DNA from: Thermococcus sp. EP1
Lineage (GTDB): Archaea; Methanobacteriota_B; Thermococci; Thermococcales; Thermococcaceae
NCBI RefSeq assembly: GCF_001317345.1
Contig: NZ_JXCG01000006.1
Span: forward strand, 62,001 to 126,000
Reading direction: 5' to 3'
DNA length: 64,000 bases
The position numbers were made by a program, and so were the translations under genes. Shown here in pieces: positions 16,797 through 24,951 of this stretch (its first letter is position 1; each line of letters begins with the position of its first letter). The notes beneath the pieces are model-generated. The model did not search any database and was not told where the DNA came from. It saw nothing but the letters and a program-made list of their open reading frames with translations.

Positions 16797-17369
16797 CTAC
16801 TCGGTGTTTTCGTTTTTTTGTTCCTTCTCTATTTTAGATATCAAGTCAGAATACTCTGCATGAACAACTTTTTTAAAGGCCTCTTTAATTATGAGAGGAT
16901 CATTCTCTGGAAAGCCATAAAGCTCAGCAAACTTTTGGGTTGTTCCAAGGATTTTTGTTCTTTCATAGGGCTCCGCATATACCAAGCCCATTCCCAGCAG
17001 ACGTTTTATATGTTCATATACCTGGCTTCCTCTGAGCTTCACTAATTTGCTCTGCTCGATTGGCTGAAGATATGCTATCAATGCGAGTGTCTTGAGTTCT
17101 CCTGTTCTCAGATCTGGCCTTGGCATTAACTGAACTACCCTTTGAGAATACTCTTGCTTAACTTGCATTACGTATTTGTCTCCTAAAACCCTCACTACCT
17201 CTATAGCACTGTTTCTTTCTGCATATTCCGCTGCTATAAGCTCAATAAGCTTCTCGATATAGTCAAGGGATTTTATTCCCAAAGCCTTCGAAATCTCTTT
17301 CACACTCAGCGGCCTACCAGATACGAATAAAGCAGCCTCAACTAGGGCCTTGTCCTCAATTAATCCCAT
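16797..17369 (-). CDS. scpB: Segregation and condensation protein B
   Basis: The protein of about 190 residues has two winged-helix domains: residues 5-75 (ALVEAALFVSGRPLSVKEIS is the ScpB N-terminal motif) and residues 90-165 (LRTGELKTLALIAYLQPIEQSKL, then GSQVYEHIKRLLGMGLV). ScpB dimers bind the ScpA centre within the SMC complex. It is separate from smc-scpA (at 1140-5343) and lies upstream of no related gene. The ATG is preceded by GGTGAT. Confidence 0.93.
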   Translation of the reverse strand: MGLIEDKALVEAALFVSGRPLSVKEISKALGIKSLDYIEKLIELIAAEYAERNSAIEVVRVLGDKYVMQVKQEYSQRVVQLMPRPDLRTGELKTLALIAYLQPIEQSKLVKLRGSQVYEHIKRLLGMGLVYAEPYERTKILGTTQKFAELYGFPENDPLIIKEAFKKVVHAEYSDLISKIEKEQKNENTE

Positions 17370-17482
17370 GATCATCACCTAGAGAGATATTTCAGAATTA
17401 ATATTGTATTATTCTTTGCATTTTATATTGGTTTCGCATTAGTTACCTCTTGAAAGTCTCATTCTTTAGGGCGGGAAGAAGG

Positions 17483-17791
17483 TTAGTTCTCATAAAACAC
17501 ACGATACATGGAAACGTATTTCTCTTTTTCCAGTAAGAATTCGTCGTCTTCTGGATAATACTTCGCAAGTTCTGGATTTTCACCAGCGAATTTTTTAATA
17601 GACTCCATAGAATCCCAGATAGTTACAAGAAGGAAATGAGCCACTGTGTCTTCATCTTTTCGTGTGAAATATAGTTTTAGTAAACCATCGACAGAGCTAT
17701 AATCCGGTACTGCCCTTTCAATTAAGAACTTCTCATACTCATCAGCTTTCTCAATAGGAACTTTGCCATGCCACAACCTCATAATTGCCAA
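17483..17791 (-). CDS. ABM-like dimeric alpha/beta-barrel protein
   Basis: The 102-residue protein looks like an antibiotic-biosynthesis-monooxygenase-type (ABM) or stress-response barrel: a first strand MRLWHGKVP, then helix EKADEYEKFLIE, and FLLVTIWDSMESIKKFAG as the typical strand-helix unit. Such proteins form dimers and some bind heme or quinones; no specific substrate can be inferred. GGAGGTGAT is positioned for the TTG at 17789-17791, not for the ATG three codons on, so a TTG start is kept. Confidence 0.7.
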   Translation of the reverse strand: MAIMRLWHGKVPIEKADEYEKFLIERAVPDYSSVDGLLKLYFTRKDEDTVAHFLLVTIWDSMESIKKFAGENPELAKYYPEDDEFLLEKEKYVSMYRVFYEN

Positions 17792-17877
17792 AATATCACC
17801 TCCTCTTTACTCTATAAACATTACATGATATATGAACATTGTGCATTCAAATAATAGGATTGATAAATCGGAGTTCT

Positions 17878-17892
17878 GATGATTTTATCATC
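17878..17892. terminator. Inverted repeat beyond the polytopic membrane gene
   Basis: GATGAT TTT ATCATC is a perfect 6-bp inverted repeat with a 3-base loop, directly after the stop codon of the minus-strand membrane gene. It may mark its transcript end, though archaeal termination relies mainly on T tracts. Confidence 0.3.
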
Positions 17893-17895
17893 CAA

Positions 17896-18858
17896 TCATG
17901 CTTCCAATGCCCATTTAGCACTTTTCCAAAAGCTGATTACCCCTATACCGCTTCCTACAACCCAAAGAACGGCGAGTATGATGAACTTAAGCTCATGAAA
18001 TTGCACTTCAAGGGTTGAGAACAACACTGCTGAGATCATGAAAATGAGAGAAAGGACAAACAGTCGATAAAAATCAAGCTCATACTCAACTCTTTCTATA
18101 TCCTCTCTCTTTGATCTCTTCAGTGCTCTGTAGATTAAATAGAATGTCAAAGCATAGAGTAACCAGATAACAGCCTGAGGCCCTATTTCTGGTATTGCTG
18201 CTGGATTTATCCCGAAACCCAGAACTACGTAGTATAACAACAACACAGGAATTAAGAACTTAAGCTCCCCCTTTGTAGGAAGAAGTCCTTCCATATCATC
18301 ATCTCTATCGAATTTTTGCCTCCAAATGTAGATTAAAAGGAGAATAACTCCAAGCGTGCTCACAGCAGATGTGAAAGATGCAAATGGTGATGGAGAGTTA
18401 GAGCTTTCAAGCATCCCAAATATAAAAGCAAAAAGATAAGGTCTTTTGAGTAGTGGGCTGGGTAATACATTCCTTTTAGATGTTAATAATTCAGCAACAC
18501 CTATAGGGAGTATAAAAGACATAAATGGGTGCCAAAAGAGTACTATTACAAGAACCTCTAAGATGCCTATGCCTCCAATGTGAATTGGCGACTCCCACTC
18601 AGGATTCCATATAACTTTCGTTATGTATGCCTCATAAAGACCGAAAATAACGCCTGCTAAGTAGAGTGTTTCGAATCTTGGTTTCCCAAAGTGGTAAACA
18701 ACTGAACCTAAAATTAGAGTGTGGAGTCCATAGAGGGGAAGAATTACAAGTAGTCCCCAGGAAGTAAAGAAAGGATAAAGAGTTGCTCCTATCGTAACTT
18801 CACCAAAGAAAGCTGAGAATGAAGCAATGATCAGCCAGAAAAAGGGTCTTCTCACCAT
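17896..18858 (-). CDS. Polytopic membrane protein of unknown function
   Basis: The protein of about 320 residues has eight to ten hydrophobic helices and short charged loops (KRSKREDIERVEYE is the longest cytoplasmic-type loop). I do not recognise a transporter or enzyme family. The start follows GGAGGTGA, an excellent ribosome-binding site; an earlier in-frame ATG six codons upstream is less likely. It stands alone between the ABM-like gene and a small tail-anchored protein. Confidence 0.65.
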   Translation of the reverse strand: MVRRPFFWLIIASFSAFFGEVTIGATLYPFFTSWGLLVILPLYGLHTLILGSVVYHFGKPRFETLYLAGVIFGLYEAYITKVIWNPEWESPIHIGGIGILEVLVIVLFWHPFMSFILPIGVAELLTSKRNVLPSPLLKRPYLFAFIFGMLESSNSPSPFASFTSAVSTLGVILLLIYIWRQKFDRDDDMEGLLPTKGELKFLIPVLLLYYVVLGFGINPAAIPEIGPQAVIWLLYALTFYLIYRALKRSKREDIERVEYELDFYRLFVLSLIFMISAVLFSTLEVQFHELKFIILAVLWVVGSGIGVISFWKSAKWALEA

Positions 18859-18983
18859 TTCACCTCCACAACTCACCTACTCTTTTTCAAGCTACCTCTT
18901 CTTTTTACTTTATGAGTTTAGATGAGCTCTTTATATTCGATGAGGATGAACTTTAGAGTTTCTCTATTACCTTCATGACTATG

Positions 18984-19172
18984 TTAAAAATAATTGCTCA
19001 GCACAAAGAGTACAAAACCTACCACAATTAATCCAAGGAGTATCACTATTGCACTCTCAAGTTTTGAGTAATCTCTAAGCTCCCTACTCTGACTAAGAAA
19101 TTCTTTCTGTTTTACCTTCGACATTATTTCAGAATCTTTAATGGTTTTCTGGTCGGGAAAAGGACCACGCAT
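18984..19172 (-). CDS. Small tail-anchored membrane protein, 62 aa
   Basis: The protein has a polar, charged N-terminal half (residues 1-37) and one C-terminal hydrophobic helix IVILLGLIVVGFVLFVLS followed by NYF. AGGTG precedes the ATG by 6 nt. The layout suggests a tail-anchored membrane peptide with a cytoplasmic head, perhaps an accessory subunit. No family assignment is possible. Confidence 0.55.
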   Translation of the reverse strand: MRGPFPDQKTIKDSEIMSKVKQKEFLSQSRELRDYSKLESAIVILLGLIVVGFVLFVLSNYF

Positions 19173-19222
19173 TGAGCGCACCTATCTATTTTTATCTTCA
19201 AATTTTAATAAATTTATCGCTT

Positions 19223-19354
19223 TTAAAAGTTCCTCCTCGTTCTTGAAAGTAGTATTACATCAATCCCCATTGCTAGAAGTTTTGCAACACCAAAACTAAT
19301 CCCTTTAGAAGAGGCCGTTGTAAAAGCTAACTTTCCATTAAGTCTTATCTCCAT
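19223..19354 (-). pseudogene. Short-chain dehydrogenase (SDR) remnant
   Basis: The 43-codon frame begins MEIRLNGKLAFTTASSKGIS and continues FGVAKLLAMGIDVILLSRTR before a stop. This is the N-terminal Rossmann beta-alpha-beta unit of an SDR, with the cofactor motif reading TASSKGIS where TxxSxGIG is expected. SDRs are about 250 residues, so the catalytic Ser-Tyr-Lys region is gone. The last Gly of the cofactor motif is Ser, consistent with decay. No downstream SDR sequence is visible in the 3' direction. Confidence 0.7.
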
Positions 19355-19406
19355 AATATCATCACTAAAATCTCATTACTTAAAGAATTATAAATTTTCA
19401 CAAACA

Positions 19407-20369
19407 TCATTCCCTTGAAGAGTTTCTACTAGGCAATCTCCTCATGTAGAACCTTTTTCCTTCATACTCAAGTTCAATGAGCTTTCCCGTATTCAAAAGC
19501 TTTTCAACGATCCCCCAATCAACATTTGCTTTCTTTAAAAGTTCCTTCACGCCATCTTCTCTCATCGGATGAACACTTGTAATGCTCAATAAGTCCTCCT
19601 CAATGTTTCCCGTAAAAGTGAAAGCATTTCCTTCGTAGCCAATTAAATATTCAACCCTATCAACGACTTTTGCAAAAGTTTGAAATGCCTGGTTAATAAT
19701 TTCTTCTTTTGGTGGTTTAACCCATTTTTCCGTTGGTGGTCTAGTAGGAATTGAGATATATGCTACATCAGGCTTTAGCTCTTTCAAAAACTCTGCTATC
19801 CTCTCAAACTCATCTCTATAATTTACTCTATCAATTAGCATAGTCTCTGTTACAAGTTTACCTTTGAACTCTTTTCTAAACTCTATCATACCCTCCAAAA
19901 TTGTATTAAGCCTCAGACTTTTATGAGGCCTATCTATTTTTCGCCATAACTCCTCACTAACAGCATCAACTTTTAAAGAGACAAAATTAAACCTCAACAG
20001 CTCTTCTCTAACATCATCACGCCATATCAAAGAAGAGTTCGTTAAAATTGCAAGAGGAATTTCAAGTTCCGTTAAAAGCTCAGCCTCCTTTCCAAGGTTT
20101 ACATCTAATGTTGGCTCTCCATCAGGAACAAAAGTAATATAATCAATTTTCTCATTTCTTGCCTTCACTTCTTCAACTTTTTTCTTAACGTCTTCAAAGA
20201 TAACTTCTGGACCATAAAACTCCTTTCTTTTAATTTCCATCTTTAGGGTCTTCCCAACTTGGCAGTAAACACAAGCATAAGAACAAAACTTGTCGGGAAT
20301 GTTGTTTACCCCAAGACTTCTCCCAAGTCTGCGAGAAGGAACAGGACCAAAGGCAATTAAGGTTCTCAT
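19407..20369 (-). CDS. Radical SAM protein
   Basis: The protein of about 320 residues belongs to the radical SAM superfamily. The cluster motif is CSYACVYC (CxxxCxxC) near residue 34, followed by QVGKT. FVPDGEPTLDVN is the SAM-binding GGEP-like segment (here DGEPT). The N-terminus FGPVPSRRLGRSLGVN is characteristic of a widespread uncharacterised subfamily (COG0731-related), sometimes linked to tRNA wybutosine synthesis or protein modification. The ATG with GGTGAT upstream is used. It stands alone; function is not known. Confidence 0.85.
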   Translation of the reverse strand: MRTLIAFGPVPSRRLGRSLGVNNIPDKFCSYACVYCQVGKTLKMEIKRKEFYGPEVIFEDVKKKVEEVKARNEKIDYITFVPDGEPTLDVNLGKEAELLTELEIPLAILTNSSLIWRDDVREELLRFNFVSLKVDAVSEELWRKIDRPHKSLRLNTILEGMIEFRKEFKGKLVTETMLIDRVNYRDEFERIAEFLKELKPDVAYISIPTRPPTEKWVKPPKEEIINQAFQTFAKVVDRVEYLIGYEGNAFTFTGNIEEDLLSITSVHPMREDGVKELLKKANVDWGIVEKLLNTGKLIELEYEGKRFYMRRLPSRNSSRE

Positions 20370-20522
20370 AATGATCACCAAAATTAGGTTAATCTAATCC
20401 TCTTTAAGGTTTTTGTATTACCACTCTGGCTGACCATAGCCTTGGTAAAGGACATAAACCGCGTAACAACTAACTTTTTTCTTCTCCTAAAGACTAAGAC
20501 CCTCAGATAGGTAAGAGTTATT

Positions 20523-21332
20523 TTAAAGCTCTATCACTTTTCCAACATATAGGGGCTCAAAGTTTTTTCCAAAAGTGTACATAAATGATGCCATTGCTTC
20601 AAAACCCGTGCAATGACCTGCATAAAGTTTTTGAACGCCCAATTCTTTTAGACCTCTTATTGCCTCCCTCCGCAATCTCTCGTTAGAGCCCATCAGATGG
20701 AAACCTCCTATTAGGGCCTTAACAGGTTTATTCAACGAACTTTGAGCGACTATATTTAAGATCCCACTGTGACCACAACCCGTTATTACAATGACACTCT
20801 CTCCATCTTCTACAACTAGTGCTATATCATCCCTAACAGGATCTTTGATAAGCCCATTATCTTTCACAATATATCCAACTCTTCTATCCCAAGTTACTCT
20901 CTTGATCTCTCCGCTAGTCCAAACTCCATCAAAAATCTTTAATGGCTTTTTATCAAGAATAAAGTTTGCTCCAAGCTTTTCCAATTCTTCTTGGAGATAT
21001 GGAATCCCTATATCCCTTCGCTTGGGCTTTAGTGCTATTCGCTGTAGAAAGATCTCAGGGTGAGCATAAATATCTATAGCACTTCTCCTAGCTCTAAGAA
21101 ACTCCTTCAACCCTCCAGTGTGATCGTAATGACCGTGAGTTAAAACGACTGCATCGATTTTTTCTGGATCTATTTCCAAGGCTTCCATGTTATGGAGAAG
21201 AATTTTCCCTTCCGTTCCAACATCCACTAAAATTCTCCTCCCATCGTATTCAATAAAAAGAGAAAATCCATGGTATCCTAAGAGGCCCTTTTTAAACCCT
21301 GCATGATTCTCAAAAAGTACTGTAATTCTCAT
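20523..21332 (-). CDS. Metallo-beta-lactamase-fold hydrolase (COG1237-like)
   Basis: The protein of about 269 residues has the MBL metal-binding motif THGHYDHTGG, an aspartate in the N-terminal strand (DVGTEG), and later histidines in GCGHSGI and GGFHLMG. The layout resembles the COG1237 subgroup, some of which are annotated as acting in the folate-like (methanopterin) pathway on dihydropterin and ribofuranosyl-aminobenzene phosphate. Relatives of that pathway lie at 47232 and 49273. The first gene after the degenerate ATPase-like gene, 11 nt away, it may be cotranscribed with it. Confidence 0.8.
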   Translation of the reverse strand: MRITVLFENHAGFKKGLLGYHGFSLFIEYDGRRILVDVGTEGKILLHNMEALEIDPEKIDAVVLTHGHYDHTGGLKEFLRARRSAIDIYAHPEIFLQRIALKPKRRDIGIPYLQEELEKLGANFILDKKPLKIFDGVWTSGEIKRVTWDRRVGYIVKDNGLIKDPVRDDIALVVEDGESVIVITGCGHSGILNIVAQSSLNKPVKALIGGFHLMGSNERLRREAIRGLKELGVQKLYAGHCTGFEAMASFMYTFGKNFEPLYVGKVIEL

Positions 21333-21343
21333 CTTTGACTCCC

Positions 21344-22246
21344 TCAAATCAACAGTTTACCAAACTCAACTTCTAAGGTCTGTGTCGTTCTCCATACGAA
21401 AGCTCCTTCTCCTTTGAGAACATGCTTTCTCATGGCTCCTTGTGGGACCCCATTTGCTTCATAAATCATGCTCTGCAGATCAGGATCATTGTAAAGGACA
21501 AGTGTCGGACCCGGAACATTAAGAAGGTTCTCTGCTACATATCTAGACGCTAAAAGAGTAACTCTTCCCCTCATGGGCTGGGTCAATAAAGGAATAGCAG
21601 CACTTCCTGGAGTAGTATAGAAAAGAACTGCAGCATCATCAATACCTATTAAGGTATTCCTTCTATCTTTCACTGCTGCTGCAAGAATTAAGAACGCCAT
21701 TCCTACAAGAGTTATGCTGTAAGCGTTGCCAAAGTCTATGAGAACACTTTTTCCAAGCTCTGGAGGTTTGCCCTTAAAGAAAACCTCATCAAGAGTAGTA
21801 TAAGTTTCTCGTATCACTTCACTATACTTCTCTTTAGACACTGCAGCCTCTGGAACACTTTTTATTTTTCCTGTTAGTATATCAGAGTAAAGTTTATTCG
21901 TAAGGGAACGATCTAACCCATAAATTGTTTGGATTATAGTTGCCGCTGTGTAAAAGTTCTTTAAAATACCTTCCTTTGCCATTTTTATTGGATCCAGACC
22001 AGTTGGTTTATTGTCCTCTATTTTTACTATTGTATCAAACTTCTCCTTTGAGTATTTTCCTCTCGTATCAAAGAAAACCAATCCATATTCCTTCTCTAGA
22101 AACCTATCCCCAATGTACTCAATCACTTTGGTTGGATCATCGTCGATCCCAAAAATTTTCAAGCTCCTTCCGTGGTAAACAGGATCATAGTATATTTCTT
22201 TCTCTTCATACTCTAAAATTTTTACAGCTAATTTGCTATATTTCAT
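21344..22246 (-). CDS. Uncharacterised protein, possible degenerate P-loop fold
   Basis: The protein of about 300 residues starts MKYSKLAVKILEYEEKE, using the ATG preceded by GGTGA; the longer frame upstream would run into the NifX-like gene. SVLIDFGNAYSITLVGMAFLIL and NTLIGIDDAAVLFYTTP look like Walker B-type strands of HerA/FtsK-like ATPases. However, no Walker A (GxxxxGKT/S) is visible. It could be an inactive ATPase-like subunit or an unrelated fold. It is directly upstream of the MBL-fold gene. Confidence in it being a gene is high; function is unknown. Confidence 0.6.
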   Translation of the reverse strand: MKYSKLAVKILEYEEKEIYYDPVYHGRSLKIFGIDDDPTKVIEYIGDRFLEKEYGLVFFDTRGKYSKEKFDTIVKIEDNKPTGLDPIKMAKEGILKNFYTAATIIQTIYGLDRSLTNKLYSDILTGKIKSVPEAAVSKEKYSEVIRETYTTLDEVFFKGKPPELGKSVLIDFGNAYSITLVGMAFLILAAAVKDRRNTLIGIDDAAVLFYTTPGSAAIPLLTQPMRGRVTLLASRYVAENLLNVPGPTLVLYNDPDLQSMIYEANGVPQGAMRKHVLKGEGAFVWRTTQTLEVEFGKLLI

Positions 22247-22319
22247 GAGGTTCACCAAACAATTATTAGGTAAATGAAGTATAAACGGATTTCTCTTAAG
22301 TAGAAGATAAAAAGAAAAG

Positions 22320-22772
22320 TCACCAACCACCTTTGCCTTGTCCCCTTCTGTGTCCCATTCCTTGACCTCTTCCACGGCCCATCGTTCGGCTGCTGCCTCT
22401 TCCAGGACCCATCCCCCCTTCAGGGCCTAGAATTGCTTGAGTCAATTCACCACGTAAAAATGCCCTCACAGCTTCTTCTACAGTCATGGTTGGAGGAGCT
22501 GAAACAAACCTTATGCCTGATGCTTGAAGTATTTGGGAAGAGTTGGGTCCAAACTGACCAGCTATGACAACATTTGCACTTTCATTTATACAAAATTGAG
22601 CCGCCTGAACACCAGCTCCTCTTGAAGCACTTGCACCAGGATTAGGAGCTACTTTAGTATTTTTTATTTGCCCTTCTTCAATATCCACTATTGTGAACAT
22701 TGGAGCTCTCCCAAAAGCTTGGTTAACAAAATCATTCAATCCACCTTTCGCAGTTGCTACCACTATTTTCAT
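22320..22772 (-). CDS. NifX/NifB-family (FeMo-cofactor-binding-like) protein with Arg/Gly-rich tail
   Basis: The protein of about 150 residues contains a dinitrogenase iron-molybdenum cofactor-binding domain (IPR003731 type): KIVVATAKGGLNDFVNQAFG, FTIVDIEEG, and the late NVVIAGQFGPNSSQIL. A C-terminal tail of about 30 residues is rich in Gly and Arg (MGPGRGSSRTMGRGRG). The domain binds metal clusters; no nitrogenase genes are present, so a general iron-sulfur or metallocofactor role is likely. The ATG with GGTGAT is the start. Linked with the adjacent small membrane protein and second NifX-like gene. Confidence 0.88.
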   Translation of the reverse strand: MKIVVATAKGGLNDFVNQAFGRAPMFTIVDIEEGQIKNTKVAPNPGASASRGAGVQAAQFCINESANVVIAGQFGPNSSQILQASGIRFVSAPPTMTVEEAVRAFLRGELTQAILGPEGGMGPGRGSSRTMGRGRGQGMGHRRGQGKGGW

Positions 22773-22805
22773 GATTATCACCCCAAAGAATTAGGGAGAC
22801 CGAAT

Positions 22806-23039
22806 TTAAAAAAGTTTGCATAAGCTCAAAAAACCTCCACCCCTATTTGGCCTCAGAAAACCTCTGATAATGAGAAGCACTATGAAGCCCAAGGTATACG
22901 GAAGGGCCACAAAAAGTAGCTTTATGAAAAAGTAAATAATTCCAATCAGCAAAAGCATGTCAATCAAATAATAAGGTTCTCTCAGGCGATAGTTAAAGAA
23001 ACTTTGTCTTCTATAGCCCCTCCCCATTCCTCGTGGCAT
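22806..23039 (-). CDS. Small membrane protein, 77 aa, Arg/Gly-rich ends
   Basis: The protein begins MPRGMGRGYRRQSFF, has two hydrophobic segments (YLIDMLLLIGIIYFFIKLL and ALPYTLGFIVLLII) and ends RPNRGGGF plus a short tail. The N-terminal MPRGMGRG is the same as the DUF134 regulator at 28146 and resembles the tails of both NifX-like proteins. GGAGGATTAAAA precedes the ATG. It sits between the two NifX-like genes and probably belongs to the same system. No known family recognised. Confidence 0.6.
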   Translation of the reverse strand: MPRGMGRGYRRQSFFNYRLREPYYLIDMLLLIGIIYFFIKLLFVALPYTLGFIVLLIIRGFLRPNRGGGFLSLCKLF

Positions 23040-23070
23040 TTTTAATCCTCCAAAAATTAAAGAGAAAAGT

Positions 23071-23670
23071 TCACCACCAGCCAAAATATCTAGCTATCCA
23101 GTTTCTTCTATTTGGCATTCCAGTCCATGGACAGTATCCTAATCTTGCTCCCCAGCCACGTCCTCCTCTACCCCAACCTCTACCAAATCCTCCTCCTATA
23201 CCTCTACCAAATCCTCTACCCCAACCAAAGCCGTACGCTGGATACGGTGGAACAGGAGGATAATACTGTGGGTTCTGGGAGGACACTTGAACAGGAGGAT
23301 AAGATGGAGCTCGTGGAAATTCTGATGGTGGCGAAGGAGTTTCTCCCTTTATAATTCTGTCAACAGCTTCCTTTATTGATGTTCCTGCCGGAAAGGTGTA
23401 GTATTTGATCCCAGCTGCTTGAATGGCACCCATGGCATTTGGCCCTATTTGTGATGCTATTATTGTATCAACCCCTTCGTTTATAAGTGCCTGTACAGCT
23501 ATTGGACCAGCCCCTCCTCCTGCGTATGCAGCTTGATTTTGGAGTACTTTGACATTCTTTATCTCCCCATTCTCCACATCAACTATTGTAAACACTGGTG
23601 CCCGCGCAAATACTGGAGCTATGGTATCTTCCAATCCTCCATTTGTCGAACTTGATATTCCAATCCTCAT
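23071..23670 (-). CDS. NifX/NifB-family protein with Pro- and Gly/Arg-rich tail
   Basis: The protein of about 199 residues has an N-terminal cofactor-binding-like domain (FTIVDVENGEI, LINEGVDTIIASQIGPN) and then a Pro/Ser/Tyr-rich segment. A run of Gly, Arg, Phe and Trp with repeated GRG and GWG follows, and the end is GYCPWTGMPNRRNWIA. Only the first 110 residues are needed for the family, so the tail is a large addition. Several ATGs occur at the start; the one with GGTGATGAGG upstream is chosen. It has its own promoter with a GTGCATATGCAC palindrome. Confidence 0.85.
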   Translation of the reverse strand: MRIGISSSTNGGLEDTIAPVFARAPVFTIVDVENGEIKNVKVLQNQAAYAGGGAGPIAVQALINEGVDTIIASQIGPNAMGAIQAAGIKYYTFPAGTSIKEAVDRIIKGETPSPPSEFPRAPSYPPVQVSSQNPQYYPPVPPYPAYGFGWGRGFGRGIGGGFGRGWGRGGRGWGARLGYCPWTGMPNRRNWIARYFGWW

Positions 23671-23697
23671 CCTCATCACCACCCATATTTCTGTTAT

Positions 23698-23727
23698 GTG
23701 CATATGCACAAAATCTTAAAAACTTTT
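23698..23727 (-). promoter_or_regulatory. Promoter and palindromic operator of the NifX-tail gene
   Basis: GTGCATATGCAC (23698-23709) is a perfect 12-bp palindrome. On the minus strand it follows the TATA-like AAGTTTTTAAG (around 23716-23727), that is, between TATA box and expected start. The block is repeated at 24031, before the broken NifX-like gene and the divergent MinD-type gene. Confidence 0.5.
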
Positions 23728-23765
23728 CGATTAACTTAACATTTAGCCGGAACATCAGTTTTCTG

Positions 23766-24012
23766 CTACTTTTCTTCAAATTCATTCCAGATTTCGTCAA
23801 ACTTCCTCCCACAATATGCTTGAGCACAATGTTTAAACCTCTCGGCTGAGCGAAGAACACAATTTAACGCTCCGTTTGATCTCTTTTCCACTAATTCAAA
23901 ACTTGCATCACCCCCTGATTTCGTATATCGAGAAAAATTTTGAATCCCCATAGTGAGTATCTGCCAAAGTTTCATAATCTTTCATACCAAATGCAACTCT
24001 AAGCTTTCTCAT
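23766..24012 (-). pseudogene. Third NifX-family gene, frameshifted
   Basis: The first frame reads MRKLRVAFGMKDYETLADTH then YGDSKFFSIYEIRG and a stop. The continuation FELVEKRSNG, then AERFKHC and a short C-terminus, lies in the next frame, with the shift in a run of five G (AGGGGGTGAT). Removing one G gives one 81-residue frame; intact family members are over 100 residues, so the end is also short. A promoter and palindrome similar to the neighbouring gene lie upstream. Confidence 0.65.
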
Positions 24013-24030
24013 TTCCAGATCATCATGATA

Positions 24031-24056
24031 GCATATGCACAAAATTTTTAAAGTTT
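24031..24056. promoter_or_regulatory. Second copy of the palindromic promoter element
   Basis: GCATATGC followed by ACAAAATTTTTAAAGTTTT repeats the block at 23698. On the minus strand it serves the broken NifX-like gene with the same TATA-then-palindrome order. On the plus strand ATTTTTAAAG is placed about 35 nt before the MinD-type gene, with the palindrome upstream, so one site may control both directions. Confidence 0.45.
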
Positions 24057-24085
24057 TAGGCCTCCCTAACTCTGGAGGTGAACAC

Positions 24086-24946
24086 ATGCAAATAGCAGTG
24101 AGTGGGGGTAAAGGAGGAACAGGAAAATCGACAGTTGCAATTAACCTAGCAATAGCCCTAAAGGAATATTTCGACCTTGCATTAGCTGATTTAGATGTTG
24201 AAGCACCAAATGACCACATACTCCTTAATGTTGAGCTTCAAAATGAAGAACCTGTCAACATGTTTATGCCTCGTTTTGACTATTCAAAGTGCATCAAATG
24301 TAGAAAGTGTGCTGAGATTTGTGAAGAAAATGCAATAATCACTATGAAGGATGGAACCCCCTTCTTGATACCAACTTTATGTTCTGGTTGTAGAGGATGT
24401 GAGATAGTATGCCCGGTTCCGGAGGCAATATTGGAGAGACAGAAAACCATGGGGCACACATACCTAACAAACACTGTCTATGGATTTCCCCTCATAACAG
24501 GCAAACTCTTGGAAGGAGAAGAGAGAGCTATGCCAATTGTAGTTGCAGCAAAAGAGAGAGCACAAAAGCTCGAGAAAAAGCTTTTACTAGTAGATACTGC
24601 TGCAGGTACAAGTAACACCGTTTCCAAAGCTTTAGAAAATTCAAAACTGTTAATTGCAGTTACAGAACCAACTCCATTGGGTCTGCATGATCTCGAACTC
24701 ATACTAAAGCTTGCAGAGCTTATGGGTATTGAGACTTGGATAGTCCTCAATCGAAGCAGCCTTGGTAATAGGGAAGGAGTTCAAAAAGTGGCAAAAGAAT
24801 ACAAAGTAGAGATAGTCGCAGAAATTCCATATAGCGAGAATATAATCCGCAGCTATATTGAGGGGAAGCCTATAGTGTTAAGCGAGAATAAAGAGGCAGA
24901 GGTCTTCAAAGAACTTGCCAAAAAAGTTGCAGAATACGTGGGGTGA
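24086..24946 (+). CDS. MinD-superfamily ATPase with inserted ferredoxin domain
   Basis: The protein of about 286 residues is a deviant Walker A ATPase (SGGKGGTGKST at residues 7-17) interrupted by two 4Fe-4S motifs (CIKCRKCAEIC and CSGCRGCEIVCP at about residues 72-116). It belongs to COG1149, which co-occurs with NifX-like proteins. It is probably an iron-sulfur carrier or assembly ATPase related to Mrp/NBP35. GGAGGTG precedes the ATG. Its end abuts the paralogue, which it probably binds. Confidence 0.9.
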   Translation: MQIAVSGGKGGTGKSTVAINLAIALKEYFDLALADLDVEAPNDHILLNVELQNEEPVNMFMPRFDYSKCIKCRKCAEICEENAIITMKDGTPFLIPTLCSGCRGCEIVCPVPEAILERQKTMGHTYLTNTVYGFPLITGKLLEGEERAMPIVVAAKERAQKLEKKLLLVDTAAGTSNTVSKALENSKLLIAVTEPTPLGLHDLELILKLAELMGIETWIVLNRSSLGNREGVQKVAKEYKVEIVAEIPYSENIIRSYIEGKPIVLSENKEAEVFKELAKKVAEYVG

Positions 24947-24951
24947 GAAGG

